Positions 6,888 through 15,304 of a stretch of 21,965 nt of DNA are shown here, piece after piece. This DNA comes from an uncultured Eubacteriales bacterium (GTDB lineage Bacteria > Bacillota > Clostridia > Lachnospirales > CAG-274): contig CAJKOJ010000029.1 in assembly GCA_905201505.1 (NCBI GenBank), positions 1 to 21,965 on the forward strand, read 5' to 3'. The translations under genes were made by a program, and so were the position numbers. The notes beneath the pieces were generated by a model, which was not told where the DNA came from, did not search any database, and saw only the letters and a list, made by a program, of their open reading frames with translations. Position 1 is the first letter of the stretch; each line of letters begins with the position of its first letter.

Positions 6888-9800
6888 TTATCTATTATAG
6901 TATGCAGTCTTAGTATCAGCGTCCCAATCTACATCAGCACCTAATACCTCACCAATAGTTCTGAATGGCACAAACATTCTGCTATCTTCAATTTCAGCTA
7001 CAACACCATACTTCATTGATGTTTCAACACCATTAATTACAACAATATTACTTCCAGCTGTAAATACAACTGTAGTATCATTTTTCTTAATGGTAGCTTG
7101 CTTGTTAACAGCGTCCCATGTTACCATATCACTTGTATCAGCCTTTTCAACATCTCCGCCTGCAATAGCAATAGCTACAAATCTCAATGGAACTAATGTT
7201 GAATTAGATGATGACTGAATATATGGTGCAACATCCATAGTATGTGTTTTACCATCAACAACTATATCCTTGCTTCCGATAACAACTTCTACTGAAGGAA
7301 GTTCATCAATTGTTGTCTTCTCAGAATTTTCACTCTCTGTTGTTTCTTCAGATGCTGCTTCTGTTGTTGCAGTATAGTTGCTTACCTTAACACTTGAAGC
7401 TCCTGCACCTCCGGAATAATGATTAACTTTCTGAGTAGTAACCTCTGTTGTTTCCTCTGTCACAACAGCAGTAGTAGCCTCTGTTGCCTTTTCTGTTGTT
7501 GTCTCAGAAGTTGTTCCTTCTGTTACCTTTTCTGTTGTTGTCTCAGAAGTTGTTCCTTCTGTTACCTTTTCTGTTGTTGATTCAGAAGTTGTTCCTTCTG
7601 TTGTCTTTTCTGTTGTTGATTCAGAAGTTGTTCCTTCTGTTGTAGAACTTGAAGATGACTCCTCAAATGTATAAGTATTGCTTATTACACTTGATGGTGT
7701 TGATGCAATATTTAAATCAGATGATACTGCATTTATAACATTTACATTTACACCAAGAGCAGTTCCGTTAACATCACCCTTAATATCATAAGTTACTGTA
7801 AATAAAGTGCCCTCGTCTGTAAACTTAGGTAAAGAACCATCACCTGCTGAAGAGAAATCCTTGTCAAATATACAATAAGAAACCTTTACTTTACCTAACT
7901 CAGCCTGTGTCTTAACACCGTCTGCTCCCTGGAAATTAGTATTTCCTGCAGCAGGTACATCTGTGAACTGACTTACAATATTATCAGCATTTGAAGCATA
8001 TACCTTTGAACTGTTTCCAAGAGCGTCTATAGAATCTATAGCAATATCTCCATTTTCAGCATTTACAGGTCTTAATACATTGCTGTCAAATGTTAAATAC
8101 ATTGTATAGTTATTAAATCCTGCTGTATTTTTAGCAATCTTATATGCTACTGTTATCTGAGAATCTGTCTTACTTACAACATCAGGTGTTATTTCAATTA
8201 CACCATCTTTATTTACATTTTCTGTTGTTGTCTCAGTTGTTGCTTCTGTTGTTGTTTCTGTTGTTATTTCAGTAGAATTAATATCTTTTATAACATTATT
8301 AATATACTCATCCCAGTATGCACAAGGAACATTTGCATCAAATACATTACTGCTGTTTCTTCCGTAACCTGTAAATACACCACTGTTATTTACAATAAAT
8401 TCAGGATTACCCTTATCATCTGTAATATACATAGAATTAGGAGTAACAACAGCATTAGCTAAACCTAAAGAAGAATTCTGAAGCATCTTAGCTAAATCAG
8501 CAGCAATTGCAAAACCACCTAACTTAGAATGGTGTGTCTTTTCTCCTGCAGCAAATAATCTATAAGCAAGATCAGATGAACCATTATTTCCATCAACCTT
8601 ATAAGCATTTTCATACATATTCTTTGTCCATGTATAAAGGTCGATACACTCAACATTATTTTCTTCTGCAATCTGCTTAGTTGCAATTACATATTCATCA
8701 TTATCACCATGATGAGATTTAATTGTACCATCAGCATTAAAGTACATTCTTGATACCGGTGTAACCATTACAGGAGTAGCACCAACAGCCTTTGCTGCGT
8801 CAATGTACTGCTGTAAGTAATACTTAAATGTACCGTCTAAAGCACCCTCTGTTGAAGGAGCAGTAGATGGGAATACACCATTTGCATCAGGAGTACCAAC
8901 AGGAACATACCTGTCAGCATATGAAGCAGAACTATCATTATGACCAAACTGAATAAATAAATAGTCACCTGCTACCATCTGCTCTTTAATTTTATCTAAG
9001 TATTTATCATTACCGCTTGTTGTTCCGTCTATAAATGTTCTGGAGCTTCTTCCGCCCTGAGCATAATCCATAACCTCATAGTTATCATTTAAGAAATAGC
9101 CTAAGTACTCACCCCATGAACCTTCAGGTCTGTTTGCACCTGAATTGTTAATTGCACCAGCTGAATAATCCTTAACAGTTGAATCACCTGCCAAGAATAC
9201 TACAGCTTTACCGCTAGGTCTGTCAGTATCAATAGAACCTGAGCCTAATGTAATTTCCTTTTCAGTAATAATTGATACAGCTTTTCCAACATTACCCATA
9301 ATTGTACAAGGAGTAACAGTTGCCTTTAAGAACTTGCCGATCATATCGTTGTTAAGTTTAATACCATTATTAGCTGCTGCTGTTGTAGATTTAACAACTG
9401 TTTCTACACCATTGCCATCAACCAAAGAATAAACTATCTTAGATGCATCATTTGCATCATTTGCACCTAATGAATATTTAACTGTAAATGTATTTCCTGT
9501 AGCAGGAAGCAATACATCACCATCTGTAGAAAAATATGGAGCAGTTACAAACTCAACAGGTAAACTGTCTTCAACATAATATGTAGGAATCCAGCCATTA
9601 AAATATGCTTTTGCATTAATAGCAGCTGCATCTGTGTCATTCATAACAGTACCTGTGATTCTCTTTGAAGTATCAACAGGAGTGCCCTCTGCAGTCATAG
9701 TTCCATATTCCTTAAATTTAGCAGCTTCCGGAGCAACACCTGACATAGATGTCCAGCCTTCAGCTGTAATTGCATTACTGTTTTCAAGAGTTGTATTTAA

Positions 9801-12236
9801 GAATGTAATATCTGCATTTGCATCCCAAGGTCTGCCAAAATATCCTGCTGTATGTTCCATTCCTTCTTTGTTAGTTATTGTACAAGCTCTGAATAAATAA
9901 CCCATATATCCAGCAGCATTATTTGATCTGCCGGCAGTTATATAACCACCCATAGCAACATCACTGTAACCGCAGAATCTTAATTCACAGCCGTCAAATA
10001 CAGCATTGCCTGAACCAAAGATGTAGTCAGTATTACCTTCTATCATACAGTTCTTATAATATGTATGTGTATTGTCTCCCATATATAGGGTATCCTGAGA
10101 ACCAATAAAGCTACAGTTTTTAAACTCTACATTATCAGCCTCTACACAAATTGCTGTACTTCTTTCAGTAGCTGCCTTACTTGTAACATCTACAGCATAT
10201 GTTCTTGCAGGAAGAGCACCTGTTTCTTCTACACCATCAGCAATTTCTTCATCAGTTATATACTTATTAAATGAAGCTTCAAATTTAATATTTTCTGCTT
10301 TAAATCCATCTGCACCCTTTTTAACATAAGTGCCAACACCCCATTTATTAGGAGTATTTCTTTCAAACTTATCAAATGCATTTTCTTTATTATAATATCC
10401 TGTATTATCTATAGAATAATAATAATATCCAATACCATAATACCATGATAATACTACATCTCCGTTACCTTCAGAAACAAATGTTAAATATGGAGTTGTA
10501 ACAGAAATCTGTTCTCTGTATGTACCCGGAGCAATATGTATAGTTACTCTTTCAGCTTCAGATGAAGGATTCATAACTTTTGCTGCCTCAAGAGCCTCAC
10601 CCATTGTTTCAAAATTATTTACCTGACCTTCACAGCCAACATAAATATCTCTAACACTAGTATCAACTGTAGGAGGTACAGGATTTACAGGAACAAATAA
10701 AATATCCTTTGTAACGTTCTTACCATTTACTACAATATGACCTGAAGTCTTGAATCCATCAGCCATAGCCTGTACTTCATAAGAACCATCCCTTAAAATT
10801 ACAGTATAACTGTCACCGCTTACTGCACCGCCGTATGAATAATTATCATCAACATTTACAAAAGCTATACTTTTTACATCAGCACCACCGACTATTTTAC
10901 CTGTTACAGTATAAGTAGCCTTCATAGATACTGTAATATCCTGTGTTATATCACCATTACCGCTTATTGTTCCATTTGCAGTAACTTCATAATCATTAAC
11001 ACCTGAAAGCACAGCTGTATAAACAACATCAGGTTCAAGAGTTGCACTGTAAGTTAAATCAGCTGTAACATTTGCAACAACCTTTTCAGCTGTTGAACCT
11101 TCTTCAGGAATAAATGTAAGAACTAACTTACTTACATCATACTTTTCATCAAAACCTATAAGCTTACCTTTAGCTGTATAAGTTTCTTTAACTTCTACAA
11201 CTGCTGTAGCAGTTTTTCCGCCTGTCTTTAAATCATCTACAGTTACATCTATTGTCTTTGTATCTGATGTAAATCCAAAGCCTACAGCTCCTTTTAAAAT
11301 TGCTGTATATGTATATCCTGGAGTTAATTTTGCTGTTACAGTTGTACCTGAAACAGTTCCATCAATTGTATCTTCAGTAGTGTTGTTTTTAAACTGAACA
11401 GCATAATTATCAACATTTAATCCTGCAACATCAACATTAACTGTTACGTCAACAGGTGGAGTTTTTACTATTCTGTTTACAATAGGCTTTCCGCCTGCAG
11501 CACTAAACCAAACTTTATATGAGCCATCATACTTAGCAATAAATTTAGCTATATTACAAGCACCGCCCTCAAATACTATTTCATCATTCTGAGTTCCATC
11601 ACTTCCTAAATAAGTGAACTCAACCATAGCATCAGAAGAATTTGAACAACCTGTATATACCTTGATTTCAGAACCTGCAGCCACATTATCAATCTGCATA
11701 AGTCTTCTGTTATCTCCGCCTGTACCGTTTGCATACCACATACCGTTTGCAGTATAGCCATCATCATAAGCTGTAATTGCTTTTGCATTTGCACCATAGC
11801 TTCTGATACCTGTTGAACTTGTTCCATCTGCACTAATCAAATAAAACATACGGTCATTTGAATTAGTAGTCAATGTTAAACCACCATCTAAAGCAAATGT
11901 TCCGCCTTTTAAGAATTTACCCTGATTTCCGCTGGCAGCATCACCAACTTCAGTCCATCCGTCTAAAAATTCAGTAGAAATATAATTAGTATAAAGGCTT
12001 GTATCGCTTTCCTCTACACCACCAAAATCCCATACACTTATAGGACCATTACCACTTGATGCCAAATTAATGCTTTCTCCTGATATTACAGCATCAGCTG
12101 CACTACCCGAAACAACATCATCAGCATCATTGAATCCTGAACCTGCATTAGCCACTATTAAATTAGTACACATTGCTGATACTAACATAACAAATGACAA
12201 AACACGGCTCAATGTTCTTTTTGAGCTAATTTTCAT
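6888..12236 (-). CDS. Secreted pectin methylesterase-rhamnogalacturonan acetylesterase with cohesin-like and stalk modules
   Basis: A 1782-aa secreted modular enzyme. A signal peptide is cleaved near A-N-A31. Domains: beta-sandwich (about 65-260), three Ig/carboxypeptidase-regulatory-like repeats (about 262-515), then a CE8 pectin methylesterase (about 527-885) with Q-D-T-L-Y (Asp715), T-D-Y-I-F-G (Asp737) and F-G-R-P-W (Arg802). After an Ig-like spacer comes a CE12-type SGNH acetylesterase (about 1012-1265) with G-D-S-T-V (Ser1019), A-Q-G-G, F-G-H-N-D (Asn1100) and His1235. The usual triad Asp, three residues before the His, is Glu1232. A cohesin-like beta module (about 1344-1512), a Thr/Glu/Ser-rich linker and a copper-amine-oxidase-N-like stalk domain (about 1646-1782; V-P-L-R-F-V-A, V-P-F-R-T-I-G-E-V-L-G-A) complete it. 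Inferred role: removing methyl and acetyl esters from pectin at the cell surface. AAGGAGG lies 7 nt before the ATG; a strong promoter lies upstream. Confidence 0.92.
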   Translation of the reverse strand: MKISSKRTLSRVLSFVMLVSAMCTNLIVANAGSGFNDADDVVSGSAADAVISGESINLASSGNGPISVWDFGGVEESDTSLYTNYISTEFLDGWTEVGDAASGNQGKFLKGGTFALDGGLTLTTNSNDRMFYLISADGTSSTGIRSYGANAKAITAYDDGYTANGMWYANGTGGDNRRLMQIDNVAAGSEIKVYTGCSNSSDAMVEFTYLGSDGTQNDEIVFEGGACNIAKFIAKYDGSYKVWFSAAGGKPIVNRIVKTPPVDVTVNVDVAGLNVDNYAVQFKNNTTEDTIDGTVSGTTVTAKLTPGYTYTAILKGAVGFGFTSDTKTIDVTVDDLKTGGKTATAVVEVKETYTAKGKLIGFDEKYDVSKLVLTFIPEEGSTAEKVVANVTADLTYSATLEPDVVYTAVLSGVNDYEVTANGTISGNGDITQDITVSMKATYTVTGKIVGGADVKSIAFVNVDDNYSYGGAVSGDSYTVILRDGSYEVQAMADGFKTSGHIVVNGKNVTKDILFVPVNPVPPTVDTSVRDIYVGCEGQVNNFETMGEALEAAKVMNPSSEAERVTIHIAPGTYREQISVTTPYLTFVSEGNGDVVLSWYYGIGYYYYSIDNTGYYNKENAFDKFERNTPNKWGVGTYVKKGADGFKAENIKFEASFNKYITDEEIADGVEETGALPARTYAVDVTSKAATERSTAICVEADNVEFKNCSFIGSQDTLYMGDNTHTYYKNCMIEGNTDYIFGSGNAVFDGCELRFCGYSDVAMGGYITAGRSNNAAGYMGYLFRACTITNKEGMEHTAGYFGRPWDANADITFLNTTLENSNAITAEGWTSMSGVAPEAAKFKEYGTMTAEGTPVDTSKRITGTVMNDTDAAAINAKAYFNGWIPTYYVEDSLPVEFVTAPYFSTDGDVLLPATGNTFTVKYSLGANDANDASKIVYSLVDGNGVETVVKSTTAAANNGIKLNNDMIGKFLKATVTPCTIMGNVGKAVSIITEKEITLGSGSIDTDRPSGKAVVFLAGDSTVKDYSAGAINNSGANRPEGSWGEYLGYFLNDNYEVMDYAQGGRSSRTFIDGTTSGNDKYLDKIKEQMVAGDYLFIQFGHNDSSASYADRYVPVGTPDANGVFPSTAPSTEGALDGTFKYYLQQYIDAAKAVGATPVMVTPVSRMYFNADGTIKSHHGDNDEYVIATKQIAEENNVECIDLYTWTKNMYENAYKVDGNNGSSDLAYRLFAAGEKTHHSKLGGFAIAADLAKMLQNSSLGLANAVVTPNSMYITDDKGNPEFIVNNSGVFTGYGRNSSNVFDANVPCAYWDEYINNVIKDINSTEITTETTTEATTETTTENVNKDGVIEITPDVVSKTDSQITVAYKIAKNTAGFNNYTMYLTFDSNVLRPVNAENGDIAIDSIDALGNSSKVYASNADNIVSQFTDVPAAGNTNFQGADGVKTQAELGKVKVSYCIFDKDFSSAGDGSLPKFTDEGTLFTVTYDIKGDVNGTALGVNVNVINAVSSDLNIASTPSSVISNTYTFEESSSSSTTEGTTSESTTEKTTEGTTSESTTEKVTEGTTSETTTEKVTEGTTSETTTEKATEATTAVVTEETTEVTTQKVNHYSGGAGASSVKVSNYTATTEAASEETTESENSEKTTIDELPSVEVVIGSKDIVVDGKTHTMDVAPYIQSSSNSTLVPLRFVAIAIAGGDVEKADTSDMVTWDAVNKQATIKKNDTTVVFTAGSNIVVINGVETSMKYGVVAEIEDSRMFVPFRTIGEVLGADVDWDADTKTAYYNR
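7488..7643 (-). repeat. Four 39-bp tandem repeats in the linker
   Basis: Four consecutive in-frame 39-bp units encode the 13-residue unit T-T-E-G-T-T-S-E-S-T-T-E-K, with small changes (first residue T, T, V, V; S or T at position 9). They occupy residues 1532-1583 between the cohesin-like module and the stalk domain. Such Thr/Glu-rich repeats act as extended, possibly O-glycosylated spacers, and their number is likely to vary between strains. Confidence 0.9.
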
Positions 12237-12283
12237 ATGCTTTCCTCCTTCTGTTTCTCTAAAACATTATATCCCTATGCTTG

Positions 12284-12312
12284 ATTATATCTTATTTAAT
12301 TGATAAAATCAA
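12284..12312 (-). promoter_or_regulatory. Promoter of the first esterase gene
   Basis: On the minus strand TTGATT (12307-12312), a 17-nt spacer and TATAAT (12284-12289) form a near-consensus sigma-A-type promoter about 48 nt upstream of the ATG. A second TATAAT is found at 12266-12271. No obvious operator palindrome overlaps it. Confidence 0.65.
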
Positions 12313-12404
12313 CGAATAAAAGAATATTGAGAAAAATTTAGCAACATACACAAAATAAGCCACTGTTTTTTGTAAAAAAAATAAAAAAACTCTTAAATAT
12401 TTAT

Positions 12405-12436
12405 TAAAAAAAGGAAACGGCTTACACCGTTTCCTT
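12405..12436 (-). terminator. Terminator of hpf
   Basis: A perfect 10-bp stem (AAGGAAACGG 12411-12420, CCGTTTCCTT 12427-12436) with a 6-nt loop is followed on the minus strand by a U-run (A-run 12405-12410). It starts 25 nt after the hpf stop and separates hpf from the esterase promoter. Confidence 0.9.
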
Positions 12437-12460
12437 AAAGAAAAAAACAAAGAAAAGATT

Positions 12461-13003
12461 TTATATTTCAGGTTCAATAAGACCATAAGCTCCATCTTTA
12501 CGCTTATATACAACATTTATTTCATCTGTTTGTGCATTTCTGAAAACAAAGAAATTATGACCCATCATATCCATTTCCATACAAGCCTCTTCAGCATCCA
12601 TAGGCTTAACAAAAAATTTCTTTGATTTTACAATATTTATCTGGTCATCATTATATTCATCCTCATCCAAAGCTATAGCATTTAATTCATCTGCAAAAGC
12701 AGGTATTCTCTTAGCTCTGTCATGAAGCTTATTTTTATACTTAACCATTTGTCTTTCAAGGACATCAACAGCCTCATCAACAGCTGCCATAAAATCGTCC
12801 TTAGTTACCTCTGCCTTAATAATTCTCTTATTTGGCAAACTTACAGTAACATCAACTTTCTTATCAAGCTTAATTTCTGTTAAAACTATACTAGCCTCAG
12901 ATTCCTCAGGAAAAAGCTTAGCTATTCTGTTAATTTTGGCAGAAATCTTATTACTAAAATTATCAGTTACCTCAAAATTTTTACCAATAAATGAATAACG
13001 CAT
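12461..13003 (-). CDS. hpf: Ribosome hibernation promoting factor, long form
   Basis: At 180 aa this has the length of long-form HPF, which binds the small subunit and pairs 70S ribosomes into inactive 100S dimers in stationary phase. The N-terminal RaiA-type beta-alpha-beta domain spans about residues 1-100 (M-R-Y-S-F-I-G-K-N-F-E-V-T). An acidic linker follows. The C-terminal dimerisation domain is unmistakable: K-K-F-F-V-K-P-M-D-A-E-E-A, then M-G-H-N-F-F-V-F-R-N and Y-K-R-K-D-G-A-Y-G-L-I-E-P at the end. AAGGAG lies about 8 nt before the ATG. It is monocistronic, ending at the hairpin at 12411-12436. A sequence fitting the sigma-H consensus lies about 50 nt upstream, consistent with control of the Bacillus homologue yvyD by sigma-H and sigma-B. 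Confidence 0.96.
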   Translation of the reverse strand: MRYSFIGKNFEVTDNFSNKISAKINRIAKLFPEESEASIVLTEIKLDKKVDVTVSLPNKRIIKAEVTKDDFMAAVDEAVDVLERQMVKYKNKLHDRAKRIPAFADELNAIALDEDEYNDDQINIVKSKKFFVKPMDAEEACMEMDMMGHNFFVFRNAQTDEINVVYKRKDGAYGLIEPEI

Positions 13004-13050
13004 AATACCAACTCCTTTGTAATAGAGAGAAACTTGTTCTCTTATTATTT

Positions 13051-13079
13051 ATATTCTGCATAAACAATAAAAATCCTTT
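13051..13079 (-). promoter_or_regulatory. Sigma-H-type promoter of hpf
   Basis: On the minus strand AAAGGATTT (13071-13079), an 11-nt spacer and GCAGAATAT (13051-13059) match the published Bacillus sigma-H consensus RnAGGAwWW-N11/12-RnnGAATww at every defined position. The predicted transcript starts near 13044 and has a leader of about 40 nt, with a small 6-bp hairpin at 13026-13042. Confidence 0.65.
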
Positions 13080-13089
13080 AAATAATTAG

Positions 13090-13119
13090 AACTTTTTTAT
13101 ATTTTAAAATAAAAAAGTT
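13090..13119. repeat. AT-rich inverted repeat upstream of hpf
   Basis: A perfect 11-bp inverted repeat (13090-13100 and 13109-13119, AACTTTTTTAT type, loop 8) sits just upstream of the sigma-H-like promoter. It may be a regulator site or simply a product of the A/T-rich composition. Confidence 0.4.
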
Positions 13120-13184
13120 TTCAGAAAAATTTCACAAATTTAACAATCCCTCTTGTTATGCCCTTTAAACGTATTTTTTGTTTT

Positions 13185-13317
13185 TGTGGATAACTTTAAT
13201 TTGCAATGTAATTTTAGTGGAGAAATATACCTATGTTTTTGTGGATAAGTGGGAAAACTTTGTTAATAACCTATTTATGCAGTTTTTAAAAAGTAATTTC
13301 TTTAAATTTTATCCACA
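13185..13317. other. Cluster of DnaA boxes in a 425-nt gene-free gap
   Basis: The gap 13004-13428 holds the hpf promoter and, further out, three perfect 9-mers of the DnaA box TTATCCACA. Two are in minus orientation (TGTGGATAA at 13185-13193 and 13240-13248, part of a 14-bp direct repeat GTTTTTGTGGATAA) and one is in plus orientation at 13309-13317. A weaker TTATACACG follows at 13329-13337. The surrounding DNA is very AT-rich. No dnaA, dnaN, rpmH or initiator gene is in the window, so a main origin is not implied. A DnaA-titration or DnaA-regulated site, or part of an origin, is possible. I see no gene or terminator with a clear U-run in 13318-13428. Confidence 0.6.
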
Positions 13318-13428
13318 ATTTATAAAAGTTATACACGGCTTAATTTTTTTTACAATAATGCATATTTCAACATATATGTAATCTTTTTGTAAAATTTGTA
13401 CAAAAATTATTTCACTAAATACATATTG

Positions 13429-13995
13429 CTAAAATTTTATTATAATGCCTGCTACAGCTGCCGCAGCTATATAAAATATCGGATGCTTATTAAATTTAAC
13501 AAAAGCAAAATATAATACTGCCGCAAATAAAATAGACTTCCACTTAAATAAATCTAAAACAACACCGCTTTCTATAAACTGAGGTACATTAAATAGAGCT
13601 TCTTTCATTACAAGAAAACCGGCTGCTGCAATAAGACCTATTGAAGCAGGTCTTATACCATAAAATATTTTTTCTATAATAGGACTGTTTTTAAACTTTT
13701 GGAAAATAGAAGCAATTATTACAATAATAATAACGGATGGTATAATAAGTCCCAATGTAGAGCATATTCCGCCAAAAATTCCGGCTGTTTTAAAACCTAC
13801 ATAAGTTGACATATTTACACCCATAGGACCGGGTGTAGATTCAGATATTGCTACCATATCCATAAGTTCATGAATTGTAAACCATTCAGGATGATTATAT
13901 GACAAATTCTGAAGAAACGGAAGTGTTGCAAGTCCGCCGCCTATAGCGAATAATCCTATTTTAAAAAACTCAAATACTAATATTAAATATATCAT
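13429..13995 (-). CDS. Chromate transporter family protein, second half-unit
   Basis: This 188-aa membrane protein is a single CHR domain of the short-chain ChrA type: F-F-K-I-G-L-F-A-I-G-G-G-L-A-T-L-P-F near the start, S-E-S-T-P-G-P-M-G-V-N-M-S-T-Y-V-G in the middle, then several hydrophobic helices. Short CHR proteins work as pairs that together equal one full-length ChrA; family members export chromate, but in anaerobes the natural anion is often unknown. The ATG overlaps the stop of the partner gene by 4 nt (13992-13995), so the two are translationally coupled. GGGAGG lies about 9 nt before the ATG. No clear terminator was found after the stop; only a weak AT-rich hairpin at 13384-13406. 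Confidence 0.9.
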   Translation of the reverse strand: MIYLILVFEFFKIGLFAIGGGLATLPFLQNLSYNHPEWFTIHELMDMVAISESTPGPMGVNMSTYVGFKTAGIFGGICSTLGLIIPSVIIIVIIASIFQKFKNSPIIEKIFYGIRPASIGLIAAAGFLVMKEALFNVPQFIESGVVLDLFKWKSILFAAVLYFAFVKFNKHPIFYIAAAAVAGIIIKF

Positions 13996-14549
13996 TTTTT
14001 ATTTCCTCCCGCTTTTTTATCTTCAATAGTTTTAATTACATAACCAAATACTCCCGCTGAAATTACAATAATTACAGGACTTATGCCCCATAAAGCTGAC
14101 AATAAAAAAACAACAGCAAATATACCTATACCAAATTTACTTGTAACCGCACTTTTCCATAATTTTATAGTAGCACTTATTATAAGAACACAAACACATA
14201 TTCTTATACCGCTGAAAGCATAATTAACTATAGGTAAATCTGTTATATACTCAAGTATCGTTGCAAGTATTGATATAATAATAATAGAAGGAGTAACAAA
14301 GCCAAGAGTTGCAACAATAGCACCCGGTATCCCTTTTAACTTATGACCTATAAAAGTTGATGTATTCACAGCAATTACACCTGGTGTGCATTGACCTATT
14401 GCATAGTAGTCAATTAACTCTTCCCTAGTACACCAGCCCCTGTTCTCCACAAGTTCTCTTTCCAGTATAGGAAGCATTGCATAGCCTCCGCCAAAACATA
14501 CGCTTCCCATTTTTGCAAACAATAAATATAATTCCAATAATGCCTTCAA
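13992..14549 (-). CDS. Chromate transporter family protein, first half-unit
   Basis: This 185-aa CHR-domain membrane protein pairs with the next gene. It shows F-A-K-M-G-S-V-C-F-G-G-G-Y-A-M-L-P-I-L at the start, then I-G-Q-C-T-P-G-V-I-A-V-N-T-S-T-F-I-G and four or more further helices. The two proteins are homologous but divergent and have probably opposite topology, as is usual for short-chain ChrA pairs. The start codon is TTG (14547-14549 on the complement), supported by GGGAGAGG 5 nt upstream. A good promoter is found at 14584-14612. Chromate is the family's name-giving substrate; the physiological substrate here is not known. Confidence 0.9.
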   Translation of the reverse strand: MKALLELYLLFAKMGSVCFGGGYAMLPILERELVENRGWCTREELIDYYAIGQCTPGVIAVNTSTFIGHKLKGIPGAIVATLGFVTPSIIIISILATILEYITDLPIVNYAFSGIRICVCVLIISATIKLWKSAVTSKFGIGIFAVVFLLSALWGISPVIIVISAGVFGYVIKTIEDKKAGGNKK

Positions 14550-14583
14550 ATTATCCTCTCCCTTGTTAATATTTGGTAATTTA

Positions 14584-14612
14584 GTATAACACTATATAAA
14601 AACAAATGTCAA
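14584..14612 (-). promoter_or_regulatory. Promoter of the chromate-transporter pair
   Basis: On the minus strand TTGACA (14607-14612), a 17-nt spacer and TTATAC (14584-14589) form a near-consensus promoter with a predicted leader of about 28 nt. In the same divergent gap the palindrome ATATACGTATAT (14633-14644) lies just upstream of the ribosome binding site of the plus-strand gene; no clear plus-strand promoter was found. Confidence 0.65.
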
Positions 14613-14662
14613 GTTTTCAGACTTTTATAAAAATATACGTATATATTTATGAGGTGATATAA

Positions 14663-15304
14663 ATGAAAAACAAACTTTCTGACATTCTTTTTGGTGCTAT
14701 GCTTATTATTATAGGAATTTTATTTTATTTCAGAAACATACTGACTGTAAATACAAGTACATTATTCCTTATAATTACAGGTGTTATTTTCTTTATACTT
14801 TATATAGGACAAAATAAAAAATGGTCCTTGGTATTAAGCATTTATTTAATTTATTTTGGTGCTTTAAGTTTATTAAATAACTTTAATTCGCTTTTTTATA
14901 TTTCGGGGTACAATGAAACACTTATATTTAATAAATTTTTTTATTCCTTAGGCGGATTTTTTTGTTGCCCGGGTATAATTTTTGATATATTATATATAAG
15001 AGAGAGAAAACCAAGCCAGCTCACAACTGGGCTTGCTTTTACTGCTGCCGGTATAGCTGTCATATTTGGCATACATTTATTTAACAGTATTCTTATAGGT
15101 ATAGGTACAAGTCTTATAGCAGATTGTATTCCAGCTCATAAATACAAAAACAATGTTCAAATTATCATTGGTATACTTATAATTATAATAGGATTAAGAG
15201 ATGTTATACATATATGGAATATAGGTGATTTCTTAATTACTATGATACTTATTATATGCGGCGGCATAATTATAATTAAATCTATATTAAAGGAGAATGG
15301 TTAA
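14663..15304 (+). CDS. Polytopic membrane protein of unknown function
   Basis: This 213-aa, very hydrophobic protein has about seven or eight predicted helices separated by short loops. Its first helix reads I-L-F-G-A-M-L-I-I-I-G-I-L, and several helices carry an I-I-G-I-L-I-I-I-I-G-L type pattern, suggesting internal repetition of a two-helix unit. A Cys-Cys-Pro lies in the middle (F-F-C-C-P-G). I do not recognise the family. GAGGTG lies 6 nt before the ATG. The stop TAA directly abuts the ATG of the RseC-like gene, whose ribosome binding site lies inside this gene's last codons, so the two form one operon and probably work together at the membrane. Confidence 0.75.
   Translation: MKNKLSDILFGAMLIIIGILFYFRNILTVNTSTLFLIITGVIFFILYIGQNKKWSLVLSIYLIYFGALSLLNNFNSLFYISGYNETLIFNKFFYSLGGFFCCPGIIFDILYIRERKPSQLTTGLAFTAAGIAVIFGIHLFNSILIGIGTSLIADCIPAHKYKNNVQIIIGILIIIIGLRDVIHIWNIGDFLITMILIICGGIIIIKSILKENG

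Noticed and set aside
7488..7643. CRISPR-like direct repeats
   Set aside because: The 39-bp units are contiguous without spacers, in frame and encode a Thr/Glu linker.
12292..12516. 74-codon ORF on the minus strand
   Set aside because: It runs through the end of hpf, its terminator and the esterase promoter, with low-complexity composition.
13178..13381. 67-codon ORF on the plus strand in the DnaA-box gap
   Set aside because: TTG start without a ribosome binding site in very AT-rich DNA; the translation has the Phe/Ile/Tyr bias of non-coding AT-rich sequence.
13384..13406. Hairpin after the chromate-transporter pair as a terminator
   Set aside because: The stem is all A/T except one pair and no U-run follows it on the minus strand.
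13004..13428. Main chromosomal origin
   Set aside because: Three DnaA boxes are present, but dnaA, dnaN and rpmH are absent and genes on both sides run in the same direction.
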